Below, piece by piece: positions 47,428-57,450 of a DNA stretch of 64,000 nt. The notes under the pieces were generated by a model. The model did not search any database. It was not told the DNA's origin and saw only the letters and a program-made list of their open reading frames with translations. The number at the start of each line of letters is the position of its first letter. The first letter of the stretch is position 1. The translations under genes and the position numbers were made by a program. This DNA is from Salvelinus alpinus (taxonomy: Eukaryota > Chordata > Actinopteri > Salmoniformes > Salmonidae). Location: NCBI RefSeq assembly GCF_045679555.1, contig NC_092091.1, positions 73,056,287-73,120,286 on the forward strand, in the 5' to 3' direction.

Positions 47428-47516
47428 TCCCTGGTTGTCTAGTGGTTAGGATTCGGCGCTCTCACCGCCTCGGCGCTCTCACCGCTGCGGCCTGGGTTTG
47501 ATTACTGGTCAGGGAA
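47428..47516 (+). pseudogene. tRNA-Glu with duplicated anticodon arm, unit 8
   Basis: Same 17-nt duplication. Confidence 0.85.
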
Positions 47517-48467
47517 CTAGTCTTTGAACATTGTTTACCTGTGCAAAATGTCTCAACAAATTTAGTAGGTTATCGCACATATGTACCAGGTCAAATTACA
47601 AACTGATTTACCCTGCAGTGTCCTTCCCTGGTGTTCTATTGGTACACCAATCCCTCCTGCAGCAAAGCACCCCAACAACTTGATGCTGCCAACCCCGTAC
47701 TTCACGGTTGGGATGGTGTTCTTCAGCTTGCAAGCCACCCCTTTTTTCCTCCAAACATAACAATGGTCATTATGGCCAAACAGTTCTGATTTCTTTTGAT
47801 TTTCCCATGATGTCAAGCAAAGAGGCACTGAGTTTGAAGGTAGGCCATGAAATACATCTACAGGTACACCTCCAATTGACTCAAATGATGTCAATTAGCC
47901 TATCAGAAGCTTCTAAAGCCATGACATAATTTTCGGGAAATTTCCAAGCTGTTTAAAGGCACAGCCAACTTAGTGTATGTAAACTTCTGACCCACTGGAT
48001 TTGTTATACAGTGAATTAGAAGTGATATAATCTGTCTGTAAACAATTTTGGGAAAAATGACTTCAGGGAACTTGGTGTTCTGAATTGTTCTTTACTATTT
48101 TCTGAGTTAACTTGGATTCTTTCTTAATTAGGAAACTGGAAATGCACGTTTTATTCTCTATAGGGGAATGTGCGAACAACAGGCAAATGTATATCTTATA
48201 GGCGCATTTATGAGGTAGGAAAAGGGTCCTCCTCATGTCGGATTTCAGTCCTCTGCTACGGTCCTCTGCTATACCAACTGAGCTATTGAATGTGGTGAAT
48301 TGCGGATAAAATTGAAGTGTTTTGAATTCTTCTGTATGATTGGATACGTACACCTAGACTATTCTTTAAGGAAACGTGAAATGCACATTTTATTCTCTAT
48401 AGGGGGATGTGCGAACAACAGGTAAAAATACTGTTTGGGGCGCATTGATGAGGCAGAAAAATAGTCC

Positions 48468-48556
48468 TCCTTCAAGCCAGATTTGAACCAGCGACCTAAG
48501 GATTTCAGCATTTAGCATTCTACAGTCCTCCGCTCTACCAACTGAGCTATCGAAGG
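48468..48556 (-). tRNA. tRNA-Tyr(GTA), unit 9, acceptor mismatch
   Basis: The 3' acceptor strand reads TTGAAGG for TCGAAGG and the T stem carries the CTGGC change. Function is doubtful. Confidence 0.65.
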
Positions 48557-48867
48557 GACATGGAAAAAAAATTGGAGCAAAAGGTACATGTTTGAACCGT
48601 AGCATTGAGTTGAATCTTTTCTATCAGATGTTGATCAACGTTGACCATTCAGCCATGGGGAGATTTCCGTGTATTGAGCGCTCGTCAGAACTGCCGAAAT
48701 GTCCACAAACGGGTCTTTCCAGGCACAACTTTCTTCAATTATGGAGACGCTGATGACGTCTGCCGTTGCAGAGATTACAAAACGGGGTTACCAGTTTTGT
48801 GAATTTAGTAGGTTATCGCACATATATACCATTTCAAATTGTGTACAGATTTGCACTGCAGTATCCT

Positions 48868-48956
48868 TCCCGGGTTGTCTAGTGGTTAGGATTCGGCGCT
48901 CTCACCGCCTTGGCGCTCTCACCGCTGCGGCCTGGGTTTGATTACTGGTCAGGGAA
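48868..48956 (+). pseudogene. tRNA-Glu with duplicated anticodon arm, unit 9
   Basis: Same duplication plus private changes (tcccgggttg, cgccttggcgctc). Confidence 0.85.
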
Positions 48957-49151
48957 CTAGTCTTTGAACATTGTTTACTTGTGCAAAATGTCTCAACAAA
49001 TTTAGTAGGTTATCGCACATATGTACCAGGTCAAATTACAAACTGATTTACCCTGCAGTGTCCTTCCCTGGTGTTCTATTGGTACACCAATCCCTCCTGC
49101 AGCAAAGCACCCCAACAACATGATGCTGCCAACCCCGTACTTCACGGTTGG

Positions 49152-49312
49152 AATAATATTTTGACAGTTTTGGAAACTTTAGAGTGTTTTCTATCCTAAT
49201 ATGTAAATTATATGCATATTCTAGCATCTGGGCCTGAGAAATAGGCCGTTTACATTGGGAACGTTATTTATCCAAATATAAAAATTCTGCCTCCTAGCGT
49301 CAAGAAGATAAT
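49152..49312. mobile_element. Fragment of the fold-back element's terminus
   Basis: About 160 bp matching the right end of the 49471-51985 element (gttttggaaactttagagtg, then catctgggcctgagaaatag, ending gcctcctagcgtcaagaaga). It terminates the 1.44-kb array in mid-unit. Confidence 0.65.
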
Positions 49313-49470
49313 GGCACAGCCAACTTAGTGTATGTAAACTTCTGACACACTCCATTTGTGAATGGAGTGAAATTTAAGTGAAATAATCTGTCTGTAAACA
49401 ATTGTTGGAAAAATGACTTGTATCATGCACAAAGTAAATGTCCTAACCGACTTGCCAAAACTATAGTTTG
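49313..49470 (-). mobile_element. Tc1-like leader fragment, inverted
   Basis: Reverse complement of the Tc1 leader: gcacagccaacttagtgtat through gtcctaaccgacttgccaaa to aactatagttt. The right flank of the fold-back element at 51986 is the same leader in plus orientation. Confidence 0.8.
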
Positions 49471-51985
49471 AACTTCTTATAGCTGAAGGGGCAGTATTGA
49501 GTAGCTTGGATGAAAGGTGCACAGAGATGCCCAGAGTAAACGGCCTGCTCCTATGTCATAGTTGCTAATATATGCAAATTATTATTAGTATTGGATAGAA
49601 AACTCTCTGAAGTTTCTAAAACTGTTTGAATTATGTCTGTGAGTATAACAGAACTCATATGGCAGGCAAAAATCTGAGAAGTTCCACTTTCTGTTTGGAT
49701 TTCTTCTGGGGATGGCAGATTTTCAACCAAGCTCTCATTGAAATTACAGCGAGATATGGATGAGTTTTCACTTCCTACGGCTTCCACTAGATGTCAACAG
49801 TCAATAGAACTTTGTTTGTTGACTCTAATGTGAAGGGGGGGGCCGAAGGAGACAGGAATGAGTAATCACTGCCATTTGGTGACCACGCATTGAACTGGCG
49901 CGTTCACGTGAGATGGAGCTCCGTTCCATTGGTCAACTGAAGTCAAGGTAATTCTCCGGTTGGAACGTTATTCAAGATGTATGTTAACAACATTCTAAAG
50001 ATTGATTCAGTACATCGTTTGACATGTTTCTACTGACTGTTACAGAACTTTTGGACATTTCGTCACGTTATAGTGGACGCGCTTTGTGACTTTGGTTAGC
50101 GCGTTTGGTAAACAATTTCAAAGTAGCTAATTGGACATAATTAACGGACATTATCGAAGAAATCAAGCATTTATTGTGGACCTGGGATTCCTAGGACTGC
50201 ATTCTGATGAAGTTCATCAAAGGTAAGGAAACATTTATCATGTATTTTCTGGTTTATGTTGACTCCAACATGGCGGCTAATTTGGCTATTGTTCTGAGCT
50301 CCGTCTCAGATTATTGCATGGTTTGTTTTTTCCGTAAATTGTTTTTGAAATCTGACACAGCGGTTGCATTAAGGAGAGGTATATCTATAATTCAATGTGT
50401 ATAACTTGTATTATCATCTACATTTATGATGAGTATTTCTGTTGAAATGATATGGCTATGCACTATCACTGGATGTTTTTGGAACTAGTGAATGTAACGT
50501 GCCAATGTAAACCTAGATTTTTTAATATAAATATTAACTTTATCAAACAAAACATGCATGTATTGTGTAACATGAAGTCCTATGAGTGTCATCTGATGAA
50601 GATTATCAAAGGTTAGCCTTTCTAGGACACACGTTCCGCTAGCGGAACCCCCCCCAACATTCCGCCGAAAAGGCAGCACGCGAAATTAAAAAGAAAAATT
50701 CAGAAATATTTCACTTTCACACATTAACAAGTCCAAAACAGCAAATGAAAAATAAACATCTTGTTAACCTACCCATCGTGTCCGATTTTTTAAATATTTT
50801 ACAGCGAAAACACAACATATATTTATGTTAGCTCACCACCAAATTCAAAAAACACACAGCCATTTTTCCCAGTCAAAGATAGCTTTCACAAAACCCAGAA
50901 ATAGAGATAAAATTAATCACTAACCTTTGAACATCTTCATCAGATGACACTCATATGACATCATGTTACACAATACATTTATGTTTTGTTTGATAATGTG
51001 CATATTTATATCCACAAATCTCGGTTTACATTGGCGCCATGTTCAGAAATGCCTCCAAAATATCCGGAGTAATTACAGAGAGCCACGTCATATAACAGAA
51101 ATACTCATCATAAACTTTGATGAAAGATACATGTTTTACATATAATTAAAGATACACTGGTTCTTAATGCAACCGCTGTGTCAGATTTAAAAAAAACTTT
51201 ATTAAAAAGCACACCATGCAATAATCTGAGACGGCGCTCAAATATAAATAACATTTCTCCGCCCTGTTGGAGTCAACAGAAATACAAAATTACATCATAA
51301 ATATTCCCTTACCTTTGATTATCTTCATCAGAATGCAATGCGAGGAATCCTATTTCCACAATAAATATTTTTTTTTGTTCGATAATGTCCATTACTTATG
51401 TAAAATTAGCAATTTAGCTAGCATGTTTAGTGCACATGTCCAAACGCTCGCGCAGATGCAGGCAAACTCGGCCGAAAATGTCAAAAAGTTATATAACAGG
51501 TCGAATAAACTGGTCAAACTAAGTAGATAATCAATCTTCAGGATGTTGTTATCATATATATCCAATAACGTTCCAACTTGAGCATTCCTTCTTGTCTGTA
51601 GAAGTTATGGAACGCAAGGTGATATCATGAGGAAAGCGATGGACCAGGAACTGGCATTCTGCCAGACCAATGACTGAAACACATCCCATCTGGCCTCACA
51701 TCACACTAGAGGCTTCATTCCACGTTCTACAGACTGTTGACATCTAGTGGAAGGCGTAGGAATTCTCACTTCCTGTTTGGATTTTTCTCAGGCTTTTGTC
51801 TTCCATATGAGTTCGGCTATACTCACAGACATCATTAAAACAGTTTTAGAAACTTCAGAGTGTTTTATATCCAATAGTAATAATAATATGCATATATTAG
51901 CATCTGGGACAGAGTAGGAGGCAGTTCACTATGGGCACGCAAATCATCCAAAAGTGAAAATGCTGCCCCCTATTATAAAGAAGTT
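49471..51985. mobile_element. Long inverted-repeat (fold-back) non-autonomous element, 2.5 kb
   Basis: The left terminus is aacttcttatagctgaaggg; the right terminus reverse-complemented is AACTTCTTTATAATAGGGGG. Subterminal blocks correspond in inverted order: gtttctaaaactgtttgaat with its mate near 51835, and a second pair at about 50490-50620 and 50925-51050 (tgagtgtcatctgatgaaga and its complement). The arms together span over 1 kb each, with a roughly 250-bp centre containing gttccgctagcggaac. No transposase is encoded. I recognise it as a high-copy salmonid repeat but not its superfamily. Confidence 0.7.
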
Positions 51986-52990
51986 AACAAACTATAGTTT
52001 TGGCAAGTCGGTTAGGACATCTACTTTGTGCATGACAGAAGTCATTTTTCTAACAATTGTTTACAGACAGATTATTTCACTTATAATTCAGTGTATCACA
52101 AATCCAGTGGGTCAGAAGTTTACAAACACTAAGTTGGCTGTGCCTTTAAACAGCTGGGGAAATTCCCAAAAATGATGTCATGGCTTTAGAAGCTTCTGAT
52201 AGGCTAATTGACATCAATTGAGTCAACTGGAGGTGTAGCTGTAGATGTATTTCAAGGCCTACCTTCAAACTCAGTGACTCTTTGCTTGACATCATGGGAA
52301 AATCAAAAGAAATCAGCCAAGACCTCAGATAAAAATTGTCTGTTTCATCCTTGGGAGCAATTTTCAAACGCCTGAAGGTACCACGTTCATCTGTACAGAC
52401 AATAGTACGCAAGTATAAACACCATGGGACCACGCAGCCTTCATACCGCTCAGGAAGGAGAAGCGTTCTGTCTCCTAGAGATGAACGTACTTTTGTGCGA
52501 AAAGTGCAAATCAATCCCAGAACAACAGCAAAGGACCTTGTGAAGATGCTGGAGGAAGCACGTACAAAAGTATCTATTTCCACAGTCAAACGAGTCCTAT
52601 ATCGACATAACCTGAAAGGCCGCTCAGCAAGGAAGAAGCTACTGCTCCAAAACCGCCATAAAAAAGCCAGACTACAGTTTGGAGACAAAGATCCTACTTT
52701 TTGGAGAAATGTCCTCTGGTCTGATGAAAGAAAAATAGAACTGTTTGGCCATAATGACCATTGTTATGTTTGGAGGAAAAAGGGGGAGGGTTGCAAGCCG
52801 AAGAACACCATCCCAACCGTGAAGCACGGGGGTGGCAGCATCATTTTGTGGGAGTACTTTACTGCAGGAGGGACTGGTGCACCACTCGAACACCAGGGAA
52901 GGATACTGCAGGGCAAATCCGTTCTCAATTTGAAATGGTACATATGTGCGATAACCTACTAAATTCATTGTGACAGGTTGCACAAGTAAA
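51986..52990 (+). mobile_element. Tc1-like element, partial, with best-preserved transposase here
   Basis: The leader resumes at aacaaactatagttttggca and runs into coding sequence at about 52289 (atgggaaaatcaaaagaaat). It lacks its left terminal repeat because of the fold-back element. After about 52890 it jumps to the tRNA-Glu-type flank (tgcgataacctactaaattc), so the right half is missing as well. Confidence 0.85.
52336..52962 (+). pseudogene. Tc1/mariner transposase, truncated
   Basis: In order, it has the end of the first helix-turn-helix (LGAIFKRLKVPRSSVQTIVR), the basic hook (SGRRSVLSPRDERT), the second DNA-binding domain (TTAKDLVKMLEEARTKVS, then STVKRVLYRHNLKGRSARKK) and the start of the DDE domain with the first catalytic Asp in [20 protein letters not shown]. 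It ends after EYFTAGGTGAPLEHQGR, so the second Asp and third acid are absent. The N-terminal start lies in another frame (about 52289), which implies an indel near 52330. The protein is about 208 aa against roughly 340 aa for intact family members, so it is catalytically dead. Confidence 0.88.
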
Positions 52991-53008
52991 CAAGGCGCAA
53001 AAGACTCG

Positions 53009-53074
53009 TTTCCTGATTGGGAATCAAACCCTGTCGGTGAGAGCGACAAAGCCTAACCACTTGACCACCAGGGA
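53009..53074 (-). pseudogene. tRNA-Glu relic
   Basis: 66 nt. It keeps TCCCTGGTGGTCAAGTGGTTAGG and the anticodon loop CTCTCACC, but the variable and T regions are shortened and altered (GACAGGGTTTGATTCCCAATC). The cgcaaaagact flank is the same as next to the 13733 and 16059 genes. Confidence 0.8.
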
Positions 53075-53255
53075 AGGATAAAGTTAACTAATCGGTTCAC
53101 AATTTGAAACGGTTTAATAACCTGCAAAAATAATTTTCAAAGCTAGATGGAATCTATGGGCCCCATCCCAAAAACAGGCCCTAGCCCTTACTCCGTAGCC
53201 AACACATTTGAGTAGATCTTAAAGGATAGTTCTGGCGCTAGTGGTTGTTTTAAAT

Positions 53256-53408
53256 CAGTGTTATTCAAAAATGTTCAGGGGGGACCGACACATTTCTGCT
53301 GCTAGAATTTCGAGCAGCAGAAACAAGTACGCCAACTTTTTCCCCAATAATTTATTGCGGCCCCATCCCACCCCACTGGGGTCACGACACCAACTTTGAA
53401 TACCACTG
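53256..53408. mobile_element. Short hAT-type element (153 bp)
   Basis: Starts CAGTGTTATTCAAA and ends TTTGAATACCACTG (inverted repeats, 13 of 14). The flanks ttttaaat (53248-53255) and ttttaaag (53409-53416) are an 8-bp target duplication with one mismatch. Confidence 0.8.
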
Positions 53409-53731
53409 TTTTAAAGGATACATATGGTGCTATGGGTTGTTTCTGGACTGGCTGGGCATATTGACTAGTACAAACAAGTATTGCTATAGGGCACAAAAGT
53501 AATGCTATTTTATGAGTCATCAATATCATCATTGATATGCAGTACTCACTCTTTGAAGAAGCATTATCAATATCCAGATTAGTGTACATTAGTAAGTAAT
53601 TCTTTATCCTTTGTATATCTAACGCAAAGAACACTGGTAATAATGCCAGCAGCCAAACGAGTTCTACACACTGAACATGTGGGTTTAATTCAAAACTGCA
53701 AATAGTTAGGTTTCCATAAAACCAAACAGAG

Positions 53732-53804
53732 CACCCAACGTGGGGCTCGAAACCACGACCCTGCGATTAAGAGTCTCATGCTCTACCGACTGCGTTAGCC
53801 AGGC
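53732..53804 (-). tRNA. tRNA-Lys(CTT)-like gene, possibly decayed
   Basis: It contains AGTCGGTAGAGCATGAGACT followed by CTTAATC (anticodon CTT) and the T arm GTCGTGGTTTCGAGCCCCAC. The D arm 5' strand reads AACGC where AGCTC is expected, one anticodon-stem pair is altered (ATCGCAGG for ATCTCAGG), and the acceptor stem has several G-U pairs. It is either a weak gene or a pseudogene. No SINE body follows it. Confidence 0.65.
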
Positions 53805-53809
53805 TGATG

Positions 53810-54840
53810 CCTGAATGGATCTAAATTTAAAATCAATTCATATTGGGGATCTTATAAAATAGAAAGAAACACCAAAATATTGCTAGTTTTACTTTACTAT
53901 ATGTAAGGCTTGATAGAATGTTCCTGGTGGAATGGGAGTGTAAATCCCGCAATAGGTAATATTGAGCAATTAAACTGATCCATCGCAAGTTCCATTTTTA
54001 GATGTTACCACAAAATGTATTAGACAAAAGTATTTTGTATCTACATCATTTTTGTAGCTCATATATAACCATTGTCAGTTGTTTTTGTCAGCTATTTGCA
54101 ACCAGTCTCGTTTTATTGCAATAGTAAGCTCTCTGGAACTAATGTCAGCTACTATAGCTGGCTACAGCTTTGACATCTGACCGCCGGCCTGCTGCTAGCT
54201 AGATACTGTAGCTATCAACCACGTTAGCTCTACTATTTCGCAATAAAGTACTAGGGCTTGATATGGCACCAACTACATTGCAATACACAGTAAATATATT
54301 AGATCAATTTTGAGCTTCATACCGTGAAAGTAAAGAGGTCAACTTCTAGGTTTAAAAGACATTCGGCAGTTGAACGCGAGGCTTTGAGCGGGAGTTCACA
54401 CATGGAGGGAAGTAGAACAATCCACTTTCAATTTTGGGGTGCAGCCAGTTCATACTACCTAATGTGGCAAATAGAGGGGTTCTCTGTCTGATCAAATCAG
54501 TGCAATCAGTCAGCCAATATTTCAGAACAGGAAATCAAATCAAAAACAAGCTACTCTTCATTCGATTCTTTATTTGTATTAATCATTCGTATTCCAGCAA
54601 TTGTTTTTGGTGTATGTACATATTTCTTTAATGCATCACTTATTATTCACTACACCCAGCACCCTTCCCAACCTCCTCACCAAGAATGAGGTAAAACACC
54701 TTTCATGTTCCCCTCAAACAAACAATTGGACAACGATGAAGGGATGCTGTGTCAAGACTGTACACATCAAAAGACACTTGAGGTTGTAGTAGAGGATGAA
54801 CTGGGTCATCTGAATGGGGAAAGGGGACATAGGGAAAGGG
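53810..54840. other. Intergenic stretch without recognisable features
   Basis: AT-rich, with no supported coding frame, RNA gene or clear transposon termini. Short frames at 54434-54789 look random. Confidence 0.5.
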
Positions 54841-54845
54841 TGGCA

Positions 54846-55145
54846 AACCCTCGCCCTGAAAGGCTGGGGGCGCAGGCTTTTGTTCCAGCCCTGCTATACC
54901 ACACCTGATTCCGCTAATCAAGGTTCCCCGATGAGCAGACTGTTAGTAGATTGAGATGGGTTGGGCCTAGAGCAGCATTTCCCAAACTCCAGACCCCAAG
55001 GGGTGCACGTTTTGGTTTCCGCCCAGCTAACACAGTCCAAAAAGCCACAAATAATTCATCTTCAGTTTACATCGCAATTAGCTCAATCAGTTGTGTTTGC
55101 GAGGGATGGCCCCAGAGGACTGGAGTTGCCCATCCCTACCCTATG
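54846..55145. repeat. Fragments of hAT-like salmonid repeats
   Basis: aggcttttgttccagccctg then cacacctgattccgctaatc is a familiar fish repeat core. The following block starts cagcatttcccaaactccag and ends ggactggagttgcccatccc, a pair of imperfect inverted ends (about 54974-55137). Confidence 0.5.
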
Positions 55146-55149
55146 GAGT

Positions 55150-57450
55150 GATCGATAGAGAAGCATAATTAAATTCAGGATGAGTCGTCAGGCAACGGTA
55201 AAGCAGAGCTGGAACAAAAGCCTCCACATGCGGTAGGTCTCCAGGAGGGATGGCCACCCTTAGCGGCTTGGTATAAAAGTACATTACATTATACAGTCAG
55301 AAAAAGTCTGCCTTCAAATTCCTTTGCACAATGAAAATAGACTTAGTATACAGACCTTCTGTACACCGTTGAGAAAAGTACTATCTCTGGTCAACTCAAC
55401 CGCAAGAAAGATTTGACAAAACAATGACAGACACTAACGCTTATGTACAAAATGAGAAAGAGCTGAATATACCATTTGATCAAGACAACTGTTAACACTT
55501 TTTTATTGTTCTTTTTTAAAAAGTTAACTAACAGACAACGTAAAAGAAAGAACAGAAAAGTGGATCATGATATTAATGGGATAAAAGCGACAAAGTGTGC
55601 TGTTAAGTAACAGAATCATACCTCAAAACACGTTGGTGTACAAACAGTACACATTAAAACGCATGTCATGTATAAAGGCATGCATACGTTATATGCATGA
55701 GCTCACACACACAACATCCTTATAAATAGGTCCTTCATAGACCCAACTCTGAGACCGGACAGGCGTAGTGGCTGGTGATGCACAGGGCCTCCATAAGGAG
55801 CAAGACCAAAGACACTGTTCGCCCGCAGGAGGTAGACGCGTTCTAACGACATTCTACACAAGAATGTCAATACACTGCCCACCCAATCAGTTGCTTTGAA
55901 GCCAATCCAGCCAATGAAATGGAGGCAGACATTTTGTATATCCTTTACAGTGTGGATATGCTACGGATGTTGTTTCTATAATAGTGAGGTATTTATTGGT
56001 TTTAGTCTGATGATTAATGCAATGGTAAAACTCAGTTCTTCTTCACAGGCTATTATGTTCCTTCTCGGACTCCCTCCTCACCCACCAACACACCACGACC
56101 TGTCCAATCTTTAAGCACTGGGTTCCTGGTGTCTTCTCACCTGGTTTCAAACACTAGCGGCTCGTATCATGGCCCATTTCTCAAGTGCGTCTTCCCAGGG
56201 AATCTCAAATGCTCGTCTCCTTTATAAAAGTCAGCAGCACTCCTTTTATTGACATGTCCCCCTTTCCATACATACAACGGGTACATACAGTACAAACAGC
56301 AAGACAGGAAAAGGAAGGGAAAGAAGTCATTTCCAGTAGCCATCAAGGTTGTTTTATGGATAGTACCATATATATCTTCTGGGCTAACTGCCATCGTATC
56401 GTAGCAGTAACATTCAACATCCACAACTTCAAATCATTCAGAGTATAAAATAAAACGTTGAAATATATGTAAAGAGGTATGACGCGTGGAATGATGTTAC
56501 ATGAAAATAATAATGACAAATATAAGTGGAGTATCACTATAAAAATAAATGGCTGATTTGTTTGTTTTGTTCTTCACATTCAGTGTTTTGAATGTATTTT
56601 CAGTAGAGTGGACACTAGGTGGCGTCTGACTACACATACAAACAGTCAGAACGGGCACAAGCCACTTGATAATCAAATTCAAGCAGGTGGTTACTATAGG
56701 CACGTCTGTCTCTCTCCCCTTTCTCTCCCTCCCCCCCCTCTCTCTCTCTCCCTCTTTCTTTCTCTCACTCTCTTCCTGTGTCTCTGCTAAAGTAGTACCA
56801 TTTTTAAGTTAATTTACCCTACTCCTATTTAATACTAGCTACATTCTCTTGCCATCTTCTCTCTCTTGTTTGCTCGCTCTATTCTCTTCCTCCTTTCTTA
56901 AGGCCCTTCCCCCTCCCTTTCACATCTCTCAATCTCCCTCCCTTTCACATCTCTCAATCTCCCTCCCTTTCACATCTCTCAATCTCCCTCCCTTTCACAT
57001 CTCTCAATCTTTGTCCTTTCTCTCCCTCAGTCTCTTGATCTCTTCTATCCTTTTCTTTCTCTCTCTCTCCTCTCTCTCTTTCTTTTAGTAGTGTAAATTA
57101 GTTAGTAAATAACTTAGTACCGCGTCTCAACTCTTTGTATTTTATTTAGCTAGTACCTAACTATACCAGTGTAGTCATCATTTTGACCACAGTCAAATCT
57201 AAACAAAGCCTGAGCCTATCTCTCTCTCTCGTTCCCTCTCTCCTGTGCCATCACTCAAACAAACACCCTAACACTCCGCTGTGTGCTTGTGTGATTTATC
57301 AAACCTCTAGGACCCTCCAATCAATCAGCATCTTCAGAAAATCTTCCAAAATGTAATTGGACCTTTCCCCTCTACACCAAACCGCCACCCCATTTAAGTG
57401 CTGGTAGAGTCTGAATTAATTAATCGTCCTGTCTCCTCCTCTTCCTCCTA
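55150..57450 (-). other. Probable dtx4 3' untranslated region and downstream DNA
   Basis: There is no coding frame with support. It lies directly downstream (minus strand) of the dtx4 stop at 57451. An AATAAA signal on that strand lies at 57146-57141, about 300 nt past the stop. Where the transcript really ends cannot be told. The stretch includes CT-rich runs (56710-57080). Confidence 0.4.
56911..57010. repeat. 25-bp CT-rich minisatellite, about four copies
   Basis: Unit ctccctccctttcacatctc followed by tcaat, in four near-perfect tandem copies, with looser CT-rich sequence on both sides (56710-56780, 57011-57080). Confidence 0.9.

Larger units (their letters stand above)
36501..49151. repeat. 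1,440-bp higher-order array carrying tRNA-Tyr, tRNA-Glu relic, gene fragment and Tc1
   Basis: Units start (gaattagaagtgatataatc) at 36501, 37943, 39383, 40823, 42263, 43703, 45143, 46584 and 48013. Eight are complete (1,429-1,442 bp) and the ninth ends at 49151. In plus-strand order each holds a region matching the reverse complement of 7.3-7.7 kb with a tRNA-Tyr relic, an intact-looking tRNA-Tyr (minus), the upstream region and start of exon 1 of the 174-aa gene, a tRNA-Glu with a duplicated anticodon arm (plus), and a Tc1 transposase fragment (minus). Units differ by only a few bases, so the expansion or homogenisation is recent. Confidence 0.95.

Noticed and set aside
36879-48605. 71-aa minus-strand frames containing CPFDSSVGRAEDCR as proteins
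   Set aside because: These are translations of the tRNA-Tyr gene and its flank.
37188-48941. Nine 80-aa frames beginning MSTNGSFQAQLSS as real zinc-finger genes
   Set aside because: Only about 30 residues match the real exon; the rest reads into the tRNA-Glu relic, with no splice donor or downstream exons.
52146-52688. 180-aa minus-strand frame opposite the Tc1 transposase
   Set aside because: It is antisense to the transposase frame and contains no recognised domain; the sense strand carries the conserved motifs.
53732-53804. tRNA-Lys-derived SINE head (HpaI type)
   Set aside because: The downstream minus-strand sequence shows no SINE body or LINE-type tail; only the tRNA-like part is present.
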